64,000 nucleotides of DNA. Source: an uncultured Campylobacter sp. GTDB taxonomy: Bacteria > Campylobacterota > Campylobacteria > Campylobacterales > Campylobacteraceae. Shown piece by piece: positions 25,118 to 36,737 of this stretch (within the stretch, counting starts at the first letter, position 1; every line of letters starts with the position of its first letter). The stretch spans positions 62,001 through 126,000 of the forward strand of contig CAMCEN010000002.1 in NCBI GenBank assembly GCA_945873855.1, written 5' to 3'. The position numbers were made by a program, and so were the translations under genes. A model generated the notes under the pieces. The model was not told where the DNA came from. It ran no database searches and saw only the letters and a list, made by a program, of their open reading frames with translations.

Positions 25118-26182
25118 TTAGCGAGCTTGGCGAAATTTTATATACGCAAAGCTGCCAAGTGCTACAATAGGCGCAATTATTGCTAGTTCAGCATTTAAAG
25201 TCCCAGAGCTGCTAAGGCGAGATAGCGCATAAAGCAGACCCCACACGCACAGCGTAGATATCACAAAGCCAAAGCCTAGTAAAGCAAGATTGCTATACCT
25301 TGGTATAGCAGGGGCGTAGTAATAAAGTGCTAGCAAGCCAAAAGGCGCAAAAAATGGGAAAAATATAGAAAGATACAGCGAGGTTTTAATAAGTGCTATA
25401 TTTATATCATCGCCTATTGTTTGATATATCGTAGCTATAGCGTGGATGATAGAATACGAAGTAGCTGAGCGGTTTAGGTTTGAAAGAAGCCTAGGCTCAA
25501 AGCCCTCAAGCACCTCATAATTCATACTTGCCTCATAGCTAAGCGCAGTTTTACCAAGCGCTAGGTCTGTTGGCAAAATTTGAGTGTAGGCAGTTTTAGC
25601 TATCCATTTATCTTTACTAAAACTCACATCCATAGCTAGCACTTTTTTTACAAGCTTAGCATCTTCAATCTCAAAAATATAGGCAAAAGGTGCGGTTTTA
25701 TTCAGTTCATCTATGGTGGCAAAATATATAAAGTTATTTTTGTTTTTGATAAAGGCTGAGTTAAAAGAAAAAAAGTTTTTTGAATTAAGCTCTAAAATGG
25801 AGTTTTTTACATCCTTTGCATAGGCTGCTGGAGTGCATTGAAGTAGTACAAAAAGCCCTGTAATCACACAAGAGATAATAAAAACAGGTTTAATAAGAGC
25901 GTTTTTACTAACCCCAAGGGCGTAAAAAGCCACTAGCTCGCCACTTCTAAGCAGCAGTATCAGCGAAATAATAAGCGCAAAAACAAGCGAGAGCGGAAGC
26001 AAAAAAGGCACCGCAGAAGCAGCAGAAAACACCACAAAAAGCACTGCTAAGTTTGCGCTTTTTGGTAGTAGCGCAAGATTATTTAGCACATCAATAGCTA
26101 CAAAAAACAGCTCTAAGGCTAAAAAAACGATAAAAAAATACTTTAAATAAATAAAACTAATATACTTTATAAAAACTTTCAT
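25118..26182 (-). CDS. LptF/LptG-family LPS export permease
   Basis: From ATG 26182 (MKVFIKYISFIYLKYFF), this is a 354-residue protein; an upstream TTG at 26209 is possible but less likely. It shows the YjgP/YjgQ layout: three N-terminal transmembrane helices (about 10-120), a periplasmic beta-jellyroll domain, and three C-terminal helices (about 270-350). LptF/G move LPS from the inner membrane to the Lpt bridge with the LptB ATPase. I cannot tell F from G by eye. It is divergent from the ITPase-family gene. Confidence 0.88.
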   Translation of the reverse strand: MKVFIKYISFIYLKYFFIVFLALELFFVAIDVLNNLALLPKSANLAVLFVVFSAASAVPFLLPLSLVFALIISLILLLRSGELVAFYALGVSKNALIKPVFIISCVITGLFVLLQCTPAAYAKDVKNSILELNSKNFFSFNSAFIKNKNNFIYFATIDELNKTAPFAYIFEIEDAKLVKKVLAMDVSFSKDKWIAKTAYTQILPTDLALGKTALSYEASMNYEVLEGFEPRLLSNLNRSATSYSIIHAIATIYQTIGDDINIALIKTSLYLSIFFPFFAPFGLLALYYYAPAIPRYSNLALLGFGFVISTLCVWGLLYALSRLSSSGTLNAELAIIAPIVALGSFAYIKFRQAR

Positions 26183-26285
26183 CTTAATTTCTTTTAAAAA
26201 ATAGAGCAAATTCTAGCTAAATTATTCATAATTTTGGCTAAAATTGCGAGCAAATTTCGCTAGATTTCTAGCAAAAAGGCACATA

Positions 26286-26918
26286 ATGACAATTATTCTA
26301 GCTAGTTCAAACGCAGGAAAACTAAGAGAGTTTAAAGATTTTTTAAAGGACTTTGAGGTGCGAAATTACAGCGAGTTTATCGCCCCTTTTCATATAGAAG
26401 AAAACGGCGCTGATTTTAAAGAAAACGCCCTTATAAAAGCACGCGCTGTCTATAAAGCACTAAAAAGCCAAAATCCTGAGGCTTTAAAAAACGCTATTAT
26501 TCTAAGCGATGATAGCGGCATTAGCGTCAAAGCCCTTGATGGCGCGCCTGGGATTTACTCAGCAAGATATAGCGGCGACATAGTAGAGCATCCCACAGAA
26601 GCTAGCAACAGAGCCAAGCTAAAAAGCGAGCTTGATAAAAAAGGCGTTTTTAGCTCGCCTGCCTTTTACACAGCCGCAATTGCTGCTATTAGCGATATAG
26701 GTGGCTTTAGCGAGCATGTGGAGCTAGGCTTTATGCACGGAAATGCTATTGCTGATGAGCGTGGCGAAAACGGCTTTGGCTATGATTTTATGTTTATACC
26801 ACAAGGCTATGAGCTTACCATAGGGCAGCTAAGCACACAGACAAAAGAAGCCCTAAGCCACCGCACGCAAGCTCTAAGAGCGATTTTACCGCATTTAAAA
26901 GCCCTAGCAAAAGGCTAA
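26286..26918 (+). CDS. rdgB: XTP/dITP diphosphatase RdgB (Ham1 family)
   Basis: A 210-residue nucleotide-pool cleansing enzyme that hydrolyses deaminated purine triphosphates. The start is ATG 26286 (MTIILASSNAGKLREF), the canonical N-terminus; an upstream in-frame start at 26244 would add 14 unlike residues. Motifs include ENALIKARAVY, LSDDSGISVKALDGAPGIYSARYSG, GFGYDFMFIP and SHRTQALRA near the C-terminus. It is separated from the Lpt gene by a shared divergent promoter region of about 100 bp. Confidence 0.94.
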   Translation: MTIILASSNAGKLREFKDFLKDFEVRNYSEFIAPFHIEENGADFKENALIKARAVYKALKSQNPEALKNAIILSDDSGISVKALDGAPGIYSARYSGDIVEHPTEASNRAKLKSELDKKGVFSSPAFYTAAIAAISDIGGFSEHVELGFMHGNAIADERGENGFGYDFMFIPQGYELTIGQLSTQTKEALSHRTQALRAILPHLKALAKG

Positions 26919-27326
26919 AATCTAGAATTCCTAGGAATTCTAGATTTGCGGTAGCGGCAGTAAAAATAAGGCTCTAAGATTTTTTTGCTGCGCATCCGCT
27001 GGTTGCTGCGCACCCGCTGGGTGAGTGATTTTTAGTTTTAAAGCCGCAGCGCAAGGGCGCCGTAGCGGTAGCGTTGGGGCGAGTTTCGTGCTGATTTGCG
27101 AGCTAGCCGCTGCTGTAACCAAAAATAGCTCAAATCCAGCGGCTAGCGACGCAAACAGTGCGAAAGCTCGCTTGTAAGGCGCTGGGCTGCGCAAGGCTTT
27201 AAGGCTAAAAAGCGCTTACCCAGCGGGTGCGAAGCAAAAAGCTGAGCCAGCCTAAGAAAATCTAATGTTTTTTCTAGAAAATTACTTTTTTGTGCTACAA
27301 TTTCGCAAAAAATCTTAAGGTAAAAA
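26919..27326. repeat. Intergenic region with GAATTC units and an inverted GC-rich repeat pair
   Basis: No supported gene. After two GAATTC units (26921-26944) comes TTTTTTGCTGCGCATCCGCT with a nearby second GCGCACCCGCTGGGT (26978-27021), and its inverted partner ACCCAGCGGGTGCGAAGC at 27219-27236. Between them is a GC-richer 200 bp that also contains AGCCGCTG/CAGCGGCT. Short frames on the minus strand here are compositionally odd and lack ribosome sites. The topA leader has TTAAGGTAAAAA. Confidence 0.7.
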
Positions 27327-29414
27327 ATGAGCACGCTAATAATAGTAGAATCCCCAGCCAAAGCAAAAACCATAAAAAACTTTCTAGGCCGTGGCTATGA
27401 TGTAATCGCTAGTCTAGGACACATCCGCGACCTGCCAAAATCAAGCTTTGGTATAAAGATTGAAGATGGCGAGTTCATCCCAGAATACCGCATTACAGCA
27501 GACCATAGCCAAGTAGTAAAAGAAATCAAAGAAAAAGCCAAAAGCGCAGATAAAATCTACTTAGCAACGGACGAAGATAGAGAGGGTGAAGCCATAGCCT
27601 TTCACATCGCAGCAGCCATTGGCAAAGACCCGCTAAAACTGCCTCGCATAGTATTTCACGAAATCACAAAAAGCGCAATAGATGCAGCACTAAAAAACCC
27701 ACGCAGCCTAGATATGGCAAGCGTAAACGCCCAACAAGCACGCCGCTTGCTTGACCGTATCGTTGGCTACAAGCTAAGCCCACTTCTAAGCCAAAAGATC
27801 CAAAGCGGACTTAGCGCAGGCCGCGTGCAAAGTGCTGCGCTAAAAATCATCGTAGACAGAGAGCGTGAGATACAAGCCTTTGTGCCACAAAGATACTTTA
27901 GCATTGAAGTTCTTTTTAAAACTGACCTTGAAGCCACGCTTGTATCCTTTAAGGGCAAAAAGCTTGATAAGCTTGATATTTCAAGCGAAGAGCTGGCTGA
28001 TGAGATACTAGCAAGCCTTAAAAAATCAAGCTTTAGCATAAGCAAAATCGAGAGCAAAGAGCGTAAAACCACAGCAAATCCGCCTTTTATGACTAGCACA
28101 CTACAACAAAGTGCGAGCAACCGCCTTGGCTTTAGTCCTAAGCGCACCATGGCACTAGCCCAGCAACTCTACGAGGGCGTAAACACCCCAAATGGACAAA
28201 TGGGCGCAATCACCTATATGAGAACAGATAGTCTAAATATCGCAAAAGAAGCAAGAGAGGCTGCAGCTAAGTTTATTGAGCGTGAGTTTGGCAAAGAGTA
28301 TTTACCGCCTAAGCCAAATATATACACTAGCAAGGCAAAAGGCGCACAAGAAGCCCACGAGGCAATCCGCCCTACAAATGTAGAGTTCACCCCACAAATC
28401 GCTGCAAAATACCTAGAAAAAGACCTTTTAAAGCTCTACACGCTTATTTATAACCGCTTTGTCTCTAGTCAAATGAGTCCGCAAATCACGCTAAATCAAA
28501 TGGTAAGCGTAGATGGAGGCGAGTGCGAGCTAAAAATATCTGGGCGAAAAACGCTATTTGATGGCTTTGCTAGACTCTGGGCTAGCAGCGAAAAAGATGT
28601 GATCTTGCCTGAGCTGTCTTTAAAAGAAGAGCTAAAACTTCAAAAATCAAGCAAAGAAGAGCATTTTACCGAACCGCCAGCCAGGTATAGTGAGGCAGGT
28701 CTTGTAAAAAAGCTTGAAAGCCTAGGGATCGGCCGCCCTAGCACCTACGCCCCAACCATCACGCTACTAACAAGCCGTGAGTATGTCACCACGCAAAACA
28801 AGCAACTAGTGCCAAATGAAATCGCCTTTAAAATCACAGCTATGCTAGAAGCAAACTTCACAGACATCGTAGATAGCGACTTTACAAGCAATCTTGAAAA
28901 AAAGCTAGATGATATCGCTGAAAAAGGTGCCAATTGGCAAAAGGTGCTTGGCGAGTTTTACGAGCCCTTTATAGCCAAAATCAGCGAGGGCAAAACCGCA
29001 ATTGAGAGCCAAAAAGTGCGCGAACTAATCGGCGAAAAATGCCCGCAGTGTGGCAAAGACTTACTAAAACGCTCAGGCCGCTTTGGCGAGTTTATTGCTT
29101 GTTCTGGCTTTCCAAAGTGTAAGTACTCAAGAAACATTGCTGGCGAGCAAAACAGCAGTCAAAGTACTAAAAAACAAGCCGCCAGCACAGGCATAAGCTG
29201 CCCAAAATGCCAAAAAGGCGAGGTCGTAGAGCGCAGTAGCAAAAGGGGCAAGTTCTATGGCTGCTCGCTTTATCCAAAGTGCGATTATACTAGCAACTAC
29301 AAGCCAGCAGGCGTATCTTGCCAGCAGTGTGGCGAGCCTATGGTGCTAAAAGAGCTAAAAAAAGGCAACTTTCACGAGTGCCTTGCTTGTAAATATAAAA
29401 CGCAGATTTCATAA
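27327..29414 (+). CDS. topA: DNA topoisomerase I
   Basis: A 695-residue type IA topoisomerase relaxing negative supercoils. The Toprim domain starts at LIIVESPAKAKTIKNFLG and continues to YLATDEDREGEAIAFH. The catalytic Tyr is in ITYMRTDS near residue 300. Three C-terminal zinc-finger modules are visible: CPQCGKDLL...CSGFPKC, CPKCQKGEV...CSLYPKC, and CQQCGEPM...CLAC. Length and start agree with the family. Repeats follow directly after the stop. Confidence 0.97.
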   Translation: MSTLIIVESPAKAKTIKNFLGRGYDVIASLGHIRDLPKSSFGIKIEDGEFIPEYRITADHSQVVKEIKEKAKSADKIYLATDEDREGEAIAFHIAAAIGKDPLKLPRIVFHEITKSAIDAALKNPRSLDMASVNAQQARRLLDRIVGYKLSPLLSQKIQSGLSAGRVQSAALKIIVDREREIQAFVPQRYFSIEVLFKTDLEATLVSFKGKKLDKLDISSEELADEILASLKKSSFSISKIESKERKTTANPPFMTSTLQQSASNRLGFSPKRTMALAQQLYEGVNTPNGQMGAITYMRTDSLNIAKEAREAAAKFIEREFGKEYLPPKPNIYTSKAKGAQEAHEAIRPTNVEFTPQIAAKYLEKDLLKLYTLIYNRFVSSQMSPQITLNQMVSVDGGECELKISGRKTLFDGFARLWASSEKDVILPELSLKEELKLQKSSKEEHFTEPPARYSEAGLVKKLESLGIGRPSTYAPTITLLTSREYVTTQNKQLVPNEIAFKITAMLEANFTDIVDSDFTSNLEKKLDDIAEKGANWQKVLGEFYEPFIAKISEGKTAIESQKVRELIGEKCPQCGKDLLKRSGRFGEFIACSGFPKCKYSRNIAGEQNSSQSTKKQAASTGISCPKCQKGEVVERSSKRGKFYGCSLYPKCDYTSNYKPAGVSCQQCGEPMVLKELKKGNFHECLACKYKTQIS

Positions 29415-29850
29415 GAAATTCTAGAATTCCTAGAGTTTTGGGGGTTAGGGGGTATTTTTACCTTAGGAATTCTAGTTTTGGGGAATTCTAAAATTCCTAG
29501 GGAATTCTAGTTTAGGGAATTCTAGTTTAAGGAATTCTAGAATTCCCTACTATGTCATCCTCGGGCTTGACCCGAGGATCTCTGTGATGAGATCCCCCGA
29601 TCAAGTCGGGGGATGACACAAGGCAGATCGGGGATCTCTATATGGAATTCTAGATTAGGGAATTCTCTTTGGGGAATTCTAGATTAGGAATTCTAAAATT
29701 CCTAGCGTAACTTCTCTAAAAAATCTAGAATTCCTAGGGAATTCTAGATTAGGAATTCTAGAATTCCTTAAAAGACGCCCCCTAACCCCCAGAAAATCTA
29801 GAATTCCTAGGGAATTTAATATGGGAATTCTAGATTTTAGTAGTATAAAT
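29415..29850. repeat. Mosaic repeat region between topA and recJ
   Basis: About 435 bp, no gene, between convergent genes. It contains many GAATTC palindromes; a GGGGGTTAGGGGGTATTTTT copy (29438-29458) and its inverted CCCCCTAACCCCC (29778-29790); and a back-to-back pair TGTCATCCTCGGGCTTGACC / GATCAAGTCGGGGGATGACA (29553-29620). Confidence 0.88.
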
Positions 29851-29854
29851 TTGC

Positions 29855-33270
<3,416 letters not shown>

Positions 33271-33319
33271 CTAGCAAAAAGGTGCTGCTGTACTGCAAGA
33301 ATTAAGCCTTTATGTATTG

Positions 33320-34474
33320 TTAGTCTAGGTCTTTTAGCCCGATCTCTCTCATCCCACTCTCAAATGCTGCTGCGCTTGCTTGCTGAAGCAAGATAGCAAG
33401 GTCATTTGGCGTAGTAGATGAGTTCATCGCCTCTTCACGGGTGATGATGTTATTTTTGTATAAATTTAGCAAGGCTGAATCAAAGGTCTGCATACCGCTA
33501 TTTGCGCCAGCTTCTGTGATGGCTGTTAGAATTTCATCTTGGCGGCCTTTTAGGATTAGCTGTTTGATACGAGGGGTTTGGAGCATGATCTCTACAGCTG
33601 CTACGCGGCCTCCGTCAATCTTTTGGCAAAGGCGCTGAGAGATGATACCTTGAATCGCTGAGCCAAGTGCCATTTTCGCACGCTCTAGCTCAGAGCCTGA
33701 GAACATGCCTAGCACACGGTTTACAGTCTCTTGTGAGTCTCTGGTGTGTAGGGTGCTAAGCACCAAGTGTCCAGTCTCGGCTGCCATAAGAGCGATATTC
33801 ATAGTCTCATAGTCACGGATCTCACCTACTAGGATGATATCAGGGTCTTCACGCAAGGAAGCTTTTAGCGCAGTTGCAAAGCTAGTGGCGTCTTGGCCAA
33901 CGCTGCGCTGATTTATAAGGCAGTTTATATCCTTGTGGATAAACTCAATTGGATCTTCAATCGTGATAATGTGAGCTTTGCGCTTTTTATTTATGCGATC
34001 TATCATGCTTGCTAGCGTAGTTGATTTACCTGAGCCTGTTGGGCCAGTTACTAGCACGATGCCACGATGTACTGTATCGCAGAGCTTTACTACACTTGAT
34101 GGAAGCCCAAGGTCCTCAAGGGCTGGAAGCTTAACTGGGATAGTTCTAAACACAGCCGAGACGCCATCCATTTGAAAGAAAATATTTACACGAAAGCGGT
34201 AATCTTCGTTTAGCTTGTGGATAAAATCTGCGCTTTTATTTTCAACTAGCTCATCAAAGCGTCCACGAAGTAGCTCTTTTGCTAGAGTAAGTCCTTCTGG
34301 GGTAGAAAGAAAGCGAGAGTTTTCTACTGGCACCATTTCACCATTTACACGCTTGCGGATAACTGAGTTTGATTTTACATGAAGGTCGCTGCCACCATCT
34401 CGCACTAGCTCCTCAAGGTAGCCATTTAGCTCATCACGAAGTTTAAAATCTAATTTTGAAATATCTACTGCCAA
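33320..34474 (-). CDS. pilT: PilT-like type IV pilus retraction ATPase
   Basis: A 384-residue hexameric secretion-type ATPase. Walker A is GPTGSGKST (144-152), the Asp box is IITIEDPIEF, Walker B is DPDIILVGEIRD, and the His box is GHLVLSTLHT. PilT or PilU powers pilus retraction for twitching or DNA uptake. No pilin, PilB or secretin genes are in the window, so partners must be elsewhere. The C-terminal 30 residues (AAAFESGMREIGLKDLD) differ from typical PilT. Whether it is T or U cannot be decided. Confidence 0.9.
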   Translation of the reverse strand: MAVDISKLDFKLRDELNGYLEELVRDGGSDLHVKSNSVIRKRVNGEMVPVENSRFLSTPEGLTLAKELLRGRFDELVENKSADFIHKLNEDYRFRVNIFFQMDGVSAVFRTIPVKLPALEDLGLPSSVVKLCDTVHRGIVLVTGPTGSGKSTTLASMIDRINKKRKAHIITIEDPIEFIHKDINCLINQRSVGQDATSFATALKASLREDPDIILVGEIRDYETMNIALMAAETGHLVLSTLHTRDSQETVNRVLGMFSGSELERAKMALGSAIQGIISQRLCQKIDGGRVAAVEIMLQTPRIKQLILKGRQDEILTAITEAGANSGMQTFDSALLNLYKNNIITREEAMNSSTTPNDLAILLQQASAAAFESGMREIGLKDLD

Positions 34475-34499
34475 AACTTTACCTTTTATATATTTTTTA

Positions 34500-34556
34500 A
34501 TCTAGGAATTCTAGAAAATTTTAGGGAATTCTAGAATTCCTTACTCTAAAATTCCT
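34500..34556. repeat. GAATTC-family repeat cluster
   Basis: Two palindromes and degenerate half-sites lie between pilT-like and tal. Confidence 0.8.
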
Positions 34557-34567
34557 TATAAAAATGC

Positions 34568-35548
34568 CTAGGCTTGTAAAGCGTTAATGCTTTGTGCGTA
34601 GGCTTCTTTAAAAGCACTTATGCCATCACTAAATAGCTTAGCGCAGACTTTTTCGTGGTTTATGCCAGCTGCAGCTGCTTTGGCAAAATACTCTTCAATG
34701 ACCTCTTTTGAGGCTGGAGCTATTACATTTATGCTATTTGCGGCTTTTAGCGCATCAAGTGGGGCTGTGTTTATCGAGCGTTCAAAAGCTAGTTCTTTGA
34801 TGTAATAATCAGGGCTTGCCTTGCCACCTTTTACACCCGTGCTAGCAAAAAGCGTGCGAACATTATTTAGCCCATAAGTCTCTATCTCATAATAGATAGA
34901 AGTAGCATTGTAAATGCCGTATTTCATGTGATCTAAGCCTGCTTTTTTAAGGTTTTCTTCAAGCTCTCTATCAAAACGGCTTACAAACACGCTGATTACG
35001 CACTCTGGCTCTTTTGTATTTGGGAATTTTTTCTTATAGCTTTTTAGCCCTTTTTCAAAGGCTTTTAGGCATTCTTTTGCTTGCTCTAGGCTAAAAACTA
35101 AGGTTGCATTTACATTTATACCCCGTTTTACTAGTTCACGCATTGCGTAGTAGCCTTGTTCGTTAGCTGGGATTTTCATCATGACATTTGGCATTTTTAT
35201 AGTATTAAAAATACGCTTTGCCTCATCTAAGCTGCCCACCTCATCATCAAAAAGCTCAGGTCTAACTTCAATGCTAACAAAGCCATCTTCACCATTTGCG
35301 TAGTTTGTAAGTAGTTTAAAAGCAGCGTTTTTGACATCATTCATAGCTAGAAGCTCGTAGATTTTCTTTGCTTCTTTTTTACCTTTTAGGCTAGCGATTT
35401 GCTCACTATATGCACCACTTTCAAAAGCAGTTTTGAAAATCGCTGGATTTGTCGTAGCACCTGAGATTTTGCCCTCTTTTATCATGCTAGCAAAATCACC
35501 ATTTATAAAATCTTTTTCTAAATAATCACACCATAATGAAAAGTTCAT
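34568..35548 (-). CDS. tal: Transaldolase
   Basis: A 326-residue pentose-phosphate enzyme transferring dihydroxyacetone units. GATTNPAIFKTAFESG matches the family N-terminus, and the Schiff-base Lys sits in PNVMMKIPANEQGYYAM near residue 137. Campylobacters lack a complete glycolytic entry, so it serves mainly pentose supply. The gene lies downstream of serB with a short GAATTC repeat between (35562-35582), keeping the tal-serB-cheWAV order of C. jejuni. Confidence 0.95.
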   Translation of the reverse strand: MNFSLWCDYLEKDFINGDFASMIKEGKISGATTNPAIFKTAFESGAYSEQIASLKGKKEAKKIYELLAMNDVKNAAFKLLTNYANGEDGFVSIEVRPELFDDEVGSLDEAKRIFNTIKMPNVMMKIPANEQGYYAMRELVKRGINVNATLVFSLEQAKECLKAFEKGLKSYKKKFPNTKEPECVISVFVSRFDRELEENLKKAGLDHMKYGIYNATSIYYEIETYGLNNVRTLFASTGVKGGKASPDYYIKELAFERSINTAPLDALKAANSINVIAPASKEVIEEYFAKAAAAGINHEKVCAKLFSDGISAFKEAYAQSINALQA

Positions 35549-35600
35549 TTAATGTCCTTCACAGGGAATTCTAGAATTCCCTATTTAAAAATCAAATTGT

Positions 35601-36224
35601 TTATAAAATCTTTTTAAGCTCTGTTAAATCTTTGATATCTATGATATGAGTAGCGGCTGATTTTAGCACAGCATTTGCACAAAAGGCTACGCAAGTGCCA
35701 GCCTCTTTAAACATAGAAATATCATTTGCGCCGTCGCCTATGGCAGCTACTTGCTTGCTATCAAGCCCCAAAAGGCCTTTTAAGCGTTTTAGCATTTTGC
35801 CTTTTGAGTCGCCAAACATCATCTCGCCGCCTACTTCGCCACTTAGCACTCCGTTTTTTGAGTGAAGTTCGTTTGCGAAGTTTATATCAAAGCCAAGCAA
35901 GCTTTGAGCGTGGTCTGTGGCTATGTGAAAGCCACCTGAGAAAACAGCTACTAAAATTCCTTTTTCTTTTAGATATTTTATGATTTGCTCTGCGCCTTTG
36001 ATAAAAGGTAAAGAATGAGCGATTTGCTCTATTTTTGCTACCTCTACGCCTTTTAAAAATTTAACTCGCTCTTTTAAACTCTCGTAAAAATCAAGCTCGC
36101 CAGCCATAGCACGCTTTGTGATAGCTGAAATTTCATCCATTTTGCCCACAGCTTGGCCAAAAAAGGCTATAGTCTCGCCATCCATAAGTGTGCTATCAAA
36201 GTCAAAAACACAAAGCTTAATCAC
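35601..36224 (-). CDS. serB: Phosphoserine phosphatase
   Basis: A 207-residue HAD-superfamily enzyme making serine from phosphoserine. Motif I is VFDFDSTLMDGET with the nucleophile D8 and D10; motif II is VFSGGF; and motif III/IV is AIGDGANDISMFKEAG. It lacks the N-terminal ACT-like domain of the E. coli protein, as is usual here. It ends 9 bp downstream of the cheW stop side and is likely part of the same transcript. Confidence 0.95.
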   Translation of the reverse strand: MIKLCVFDFDSTLMDGETIAFFGQAVGKMDEISAITKRAMAGELDFYESLKERVKFLKGVEVAKIEQIAHSLPFIKGAEQIIKYLKEKGILVAVFSGGFHIATDHAQSLLGFDINFANELHSKNGVLSGEVGGEMMFGDSKGKMLKRLKGLLGLDSKQVAAIGDGANDISMFKEAGTCVAFCANAVLKSAATHIIDIKDLTELKKIL

Positions 36225-36233
36225 TTAAAATCC

Positions 36234-36728
36234 TTAAAAATCACGCTTTAAAAGCCCTTCGGCTTTTAGGATAGTAAGGATATTATCATCCCTTTTGCCT
36301 ATTCCAGCGATCATACCTTTTGCGTGTAGCAAGGTCTCTGGCGGAGTGTCTATCTTGCTTTTTTTCATTCTTATTGCCTCAGTTAAGCGGTCAATCACAA
36401 AGCCCGCGACATTATCTTCATATACCATTACTATATAGCGAGTGGTATCTGTCATTTTTGGATTTTGGACGCCAAACATAATGCGCAAGTCTATTAGTGG
36501 TGTTACATTTCCACGCATATTAAACACACCCAAAACAAACTCAGGCACACCAGGTACGCGAGTAAACTCAATAGGCTTTATAATCTCTTTGATATAAAGA
36601 ATTGGAATCGCGTATTCCTCCTCTCCAACAATAAAGCCTACTAATTGCTCAACCTCGTCAGGGTCTACTTGGACGGGGTTTGTGATTTGTTGTTTTTGCT
36701 TTTGTAAAACTTCGTTTAATTTGTCCAT
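36234..36728 (-). CDS. cheW: Chemotaxis coupling protein CheW
   Basis: A 164-residue adapter linking receptors to CheA. The body is a single CheW fold (about 25-160) with the characteristic VPGVPEFVLGVFNMRGNVTPLIDLR segment. It is the third gene of the cheV-cheA-cheW-serB-tal run, 9 bp after cheA. Confidence 0.96.
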   Translation of the reverse strand: MDKLNEVLQKQKQQITNPVQVDPDEVEQLVGFIVGEEEYAIPILYIKEIIKPIEFTRVPGVPEFVLGVFNMRGNVTPLIDLRIMFGVQNPKMTDTTRYIVMVYEDNVAGFVIDRLTEAIRMKKSKIDTPPETLLHAKGMIAGIGKRDDNILTILKAEGLLKRDF

Positions 36729-36737
36729 TTTGCTTCC

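Noticed and set aside
24868-25186. Reading frames on both strands between nitroreductase and the Lpt gene
   Set aside because: They lie within the RNase P RNA, whose conserved elements and P1 helix explain the sequence.
26940-27373. Two minus-strand frames of 76-84 residues upstream of topA
   Set aside because: Low-complexity Ala/Leu content from GC-rich repeats, no ribosome site, and one overlaps the topA start.
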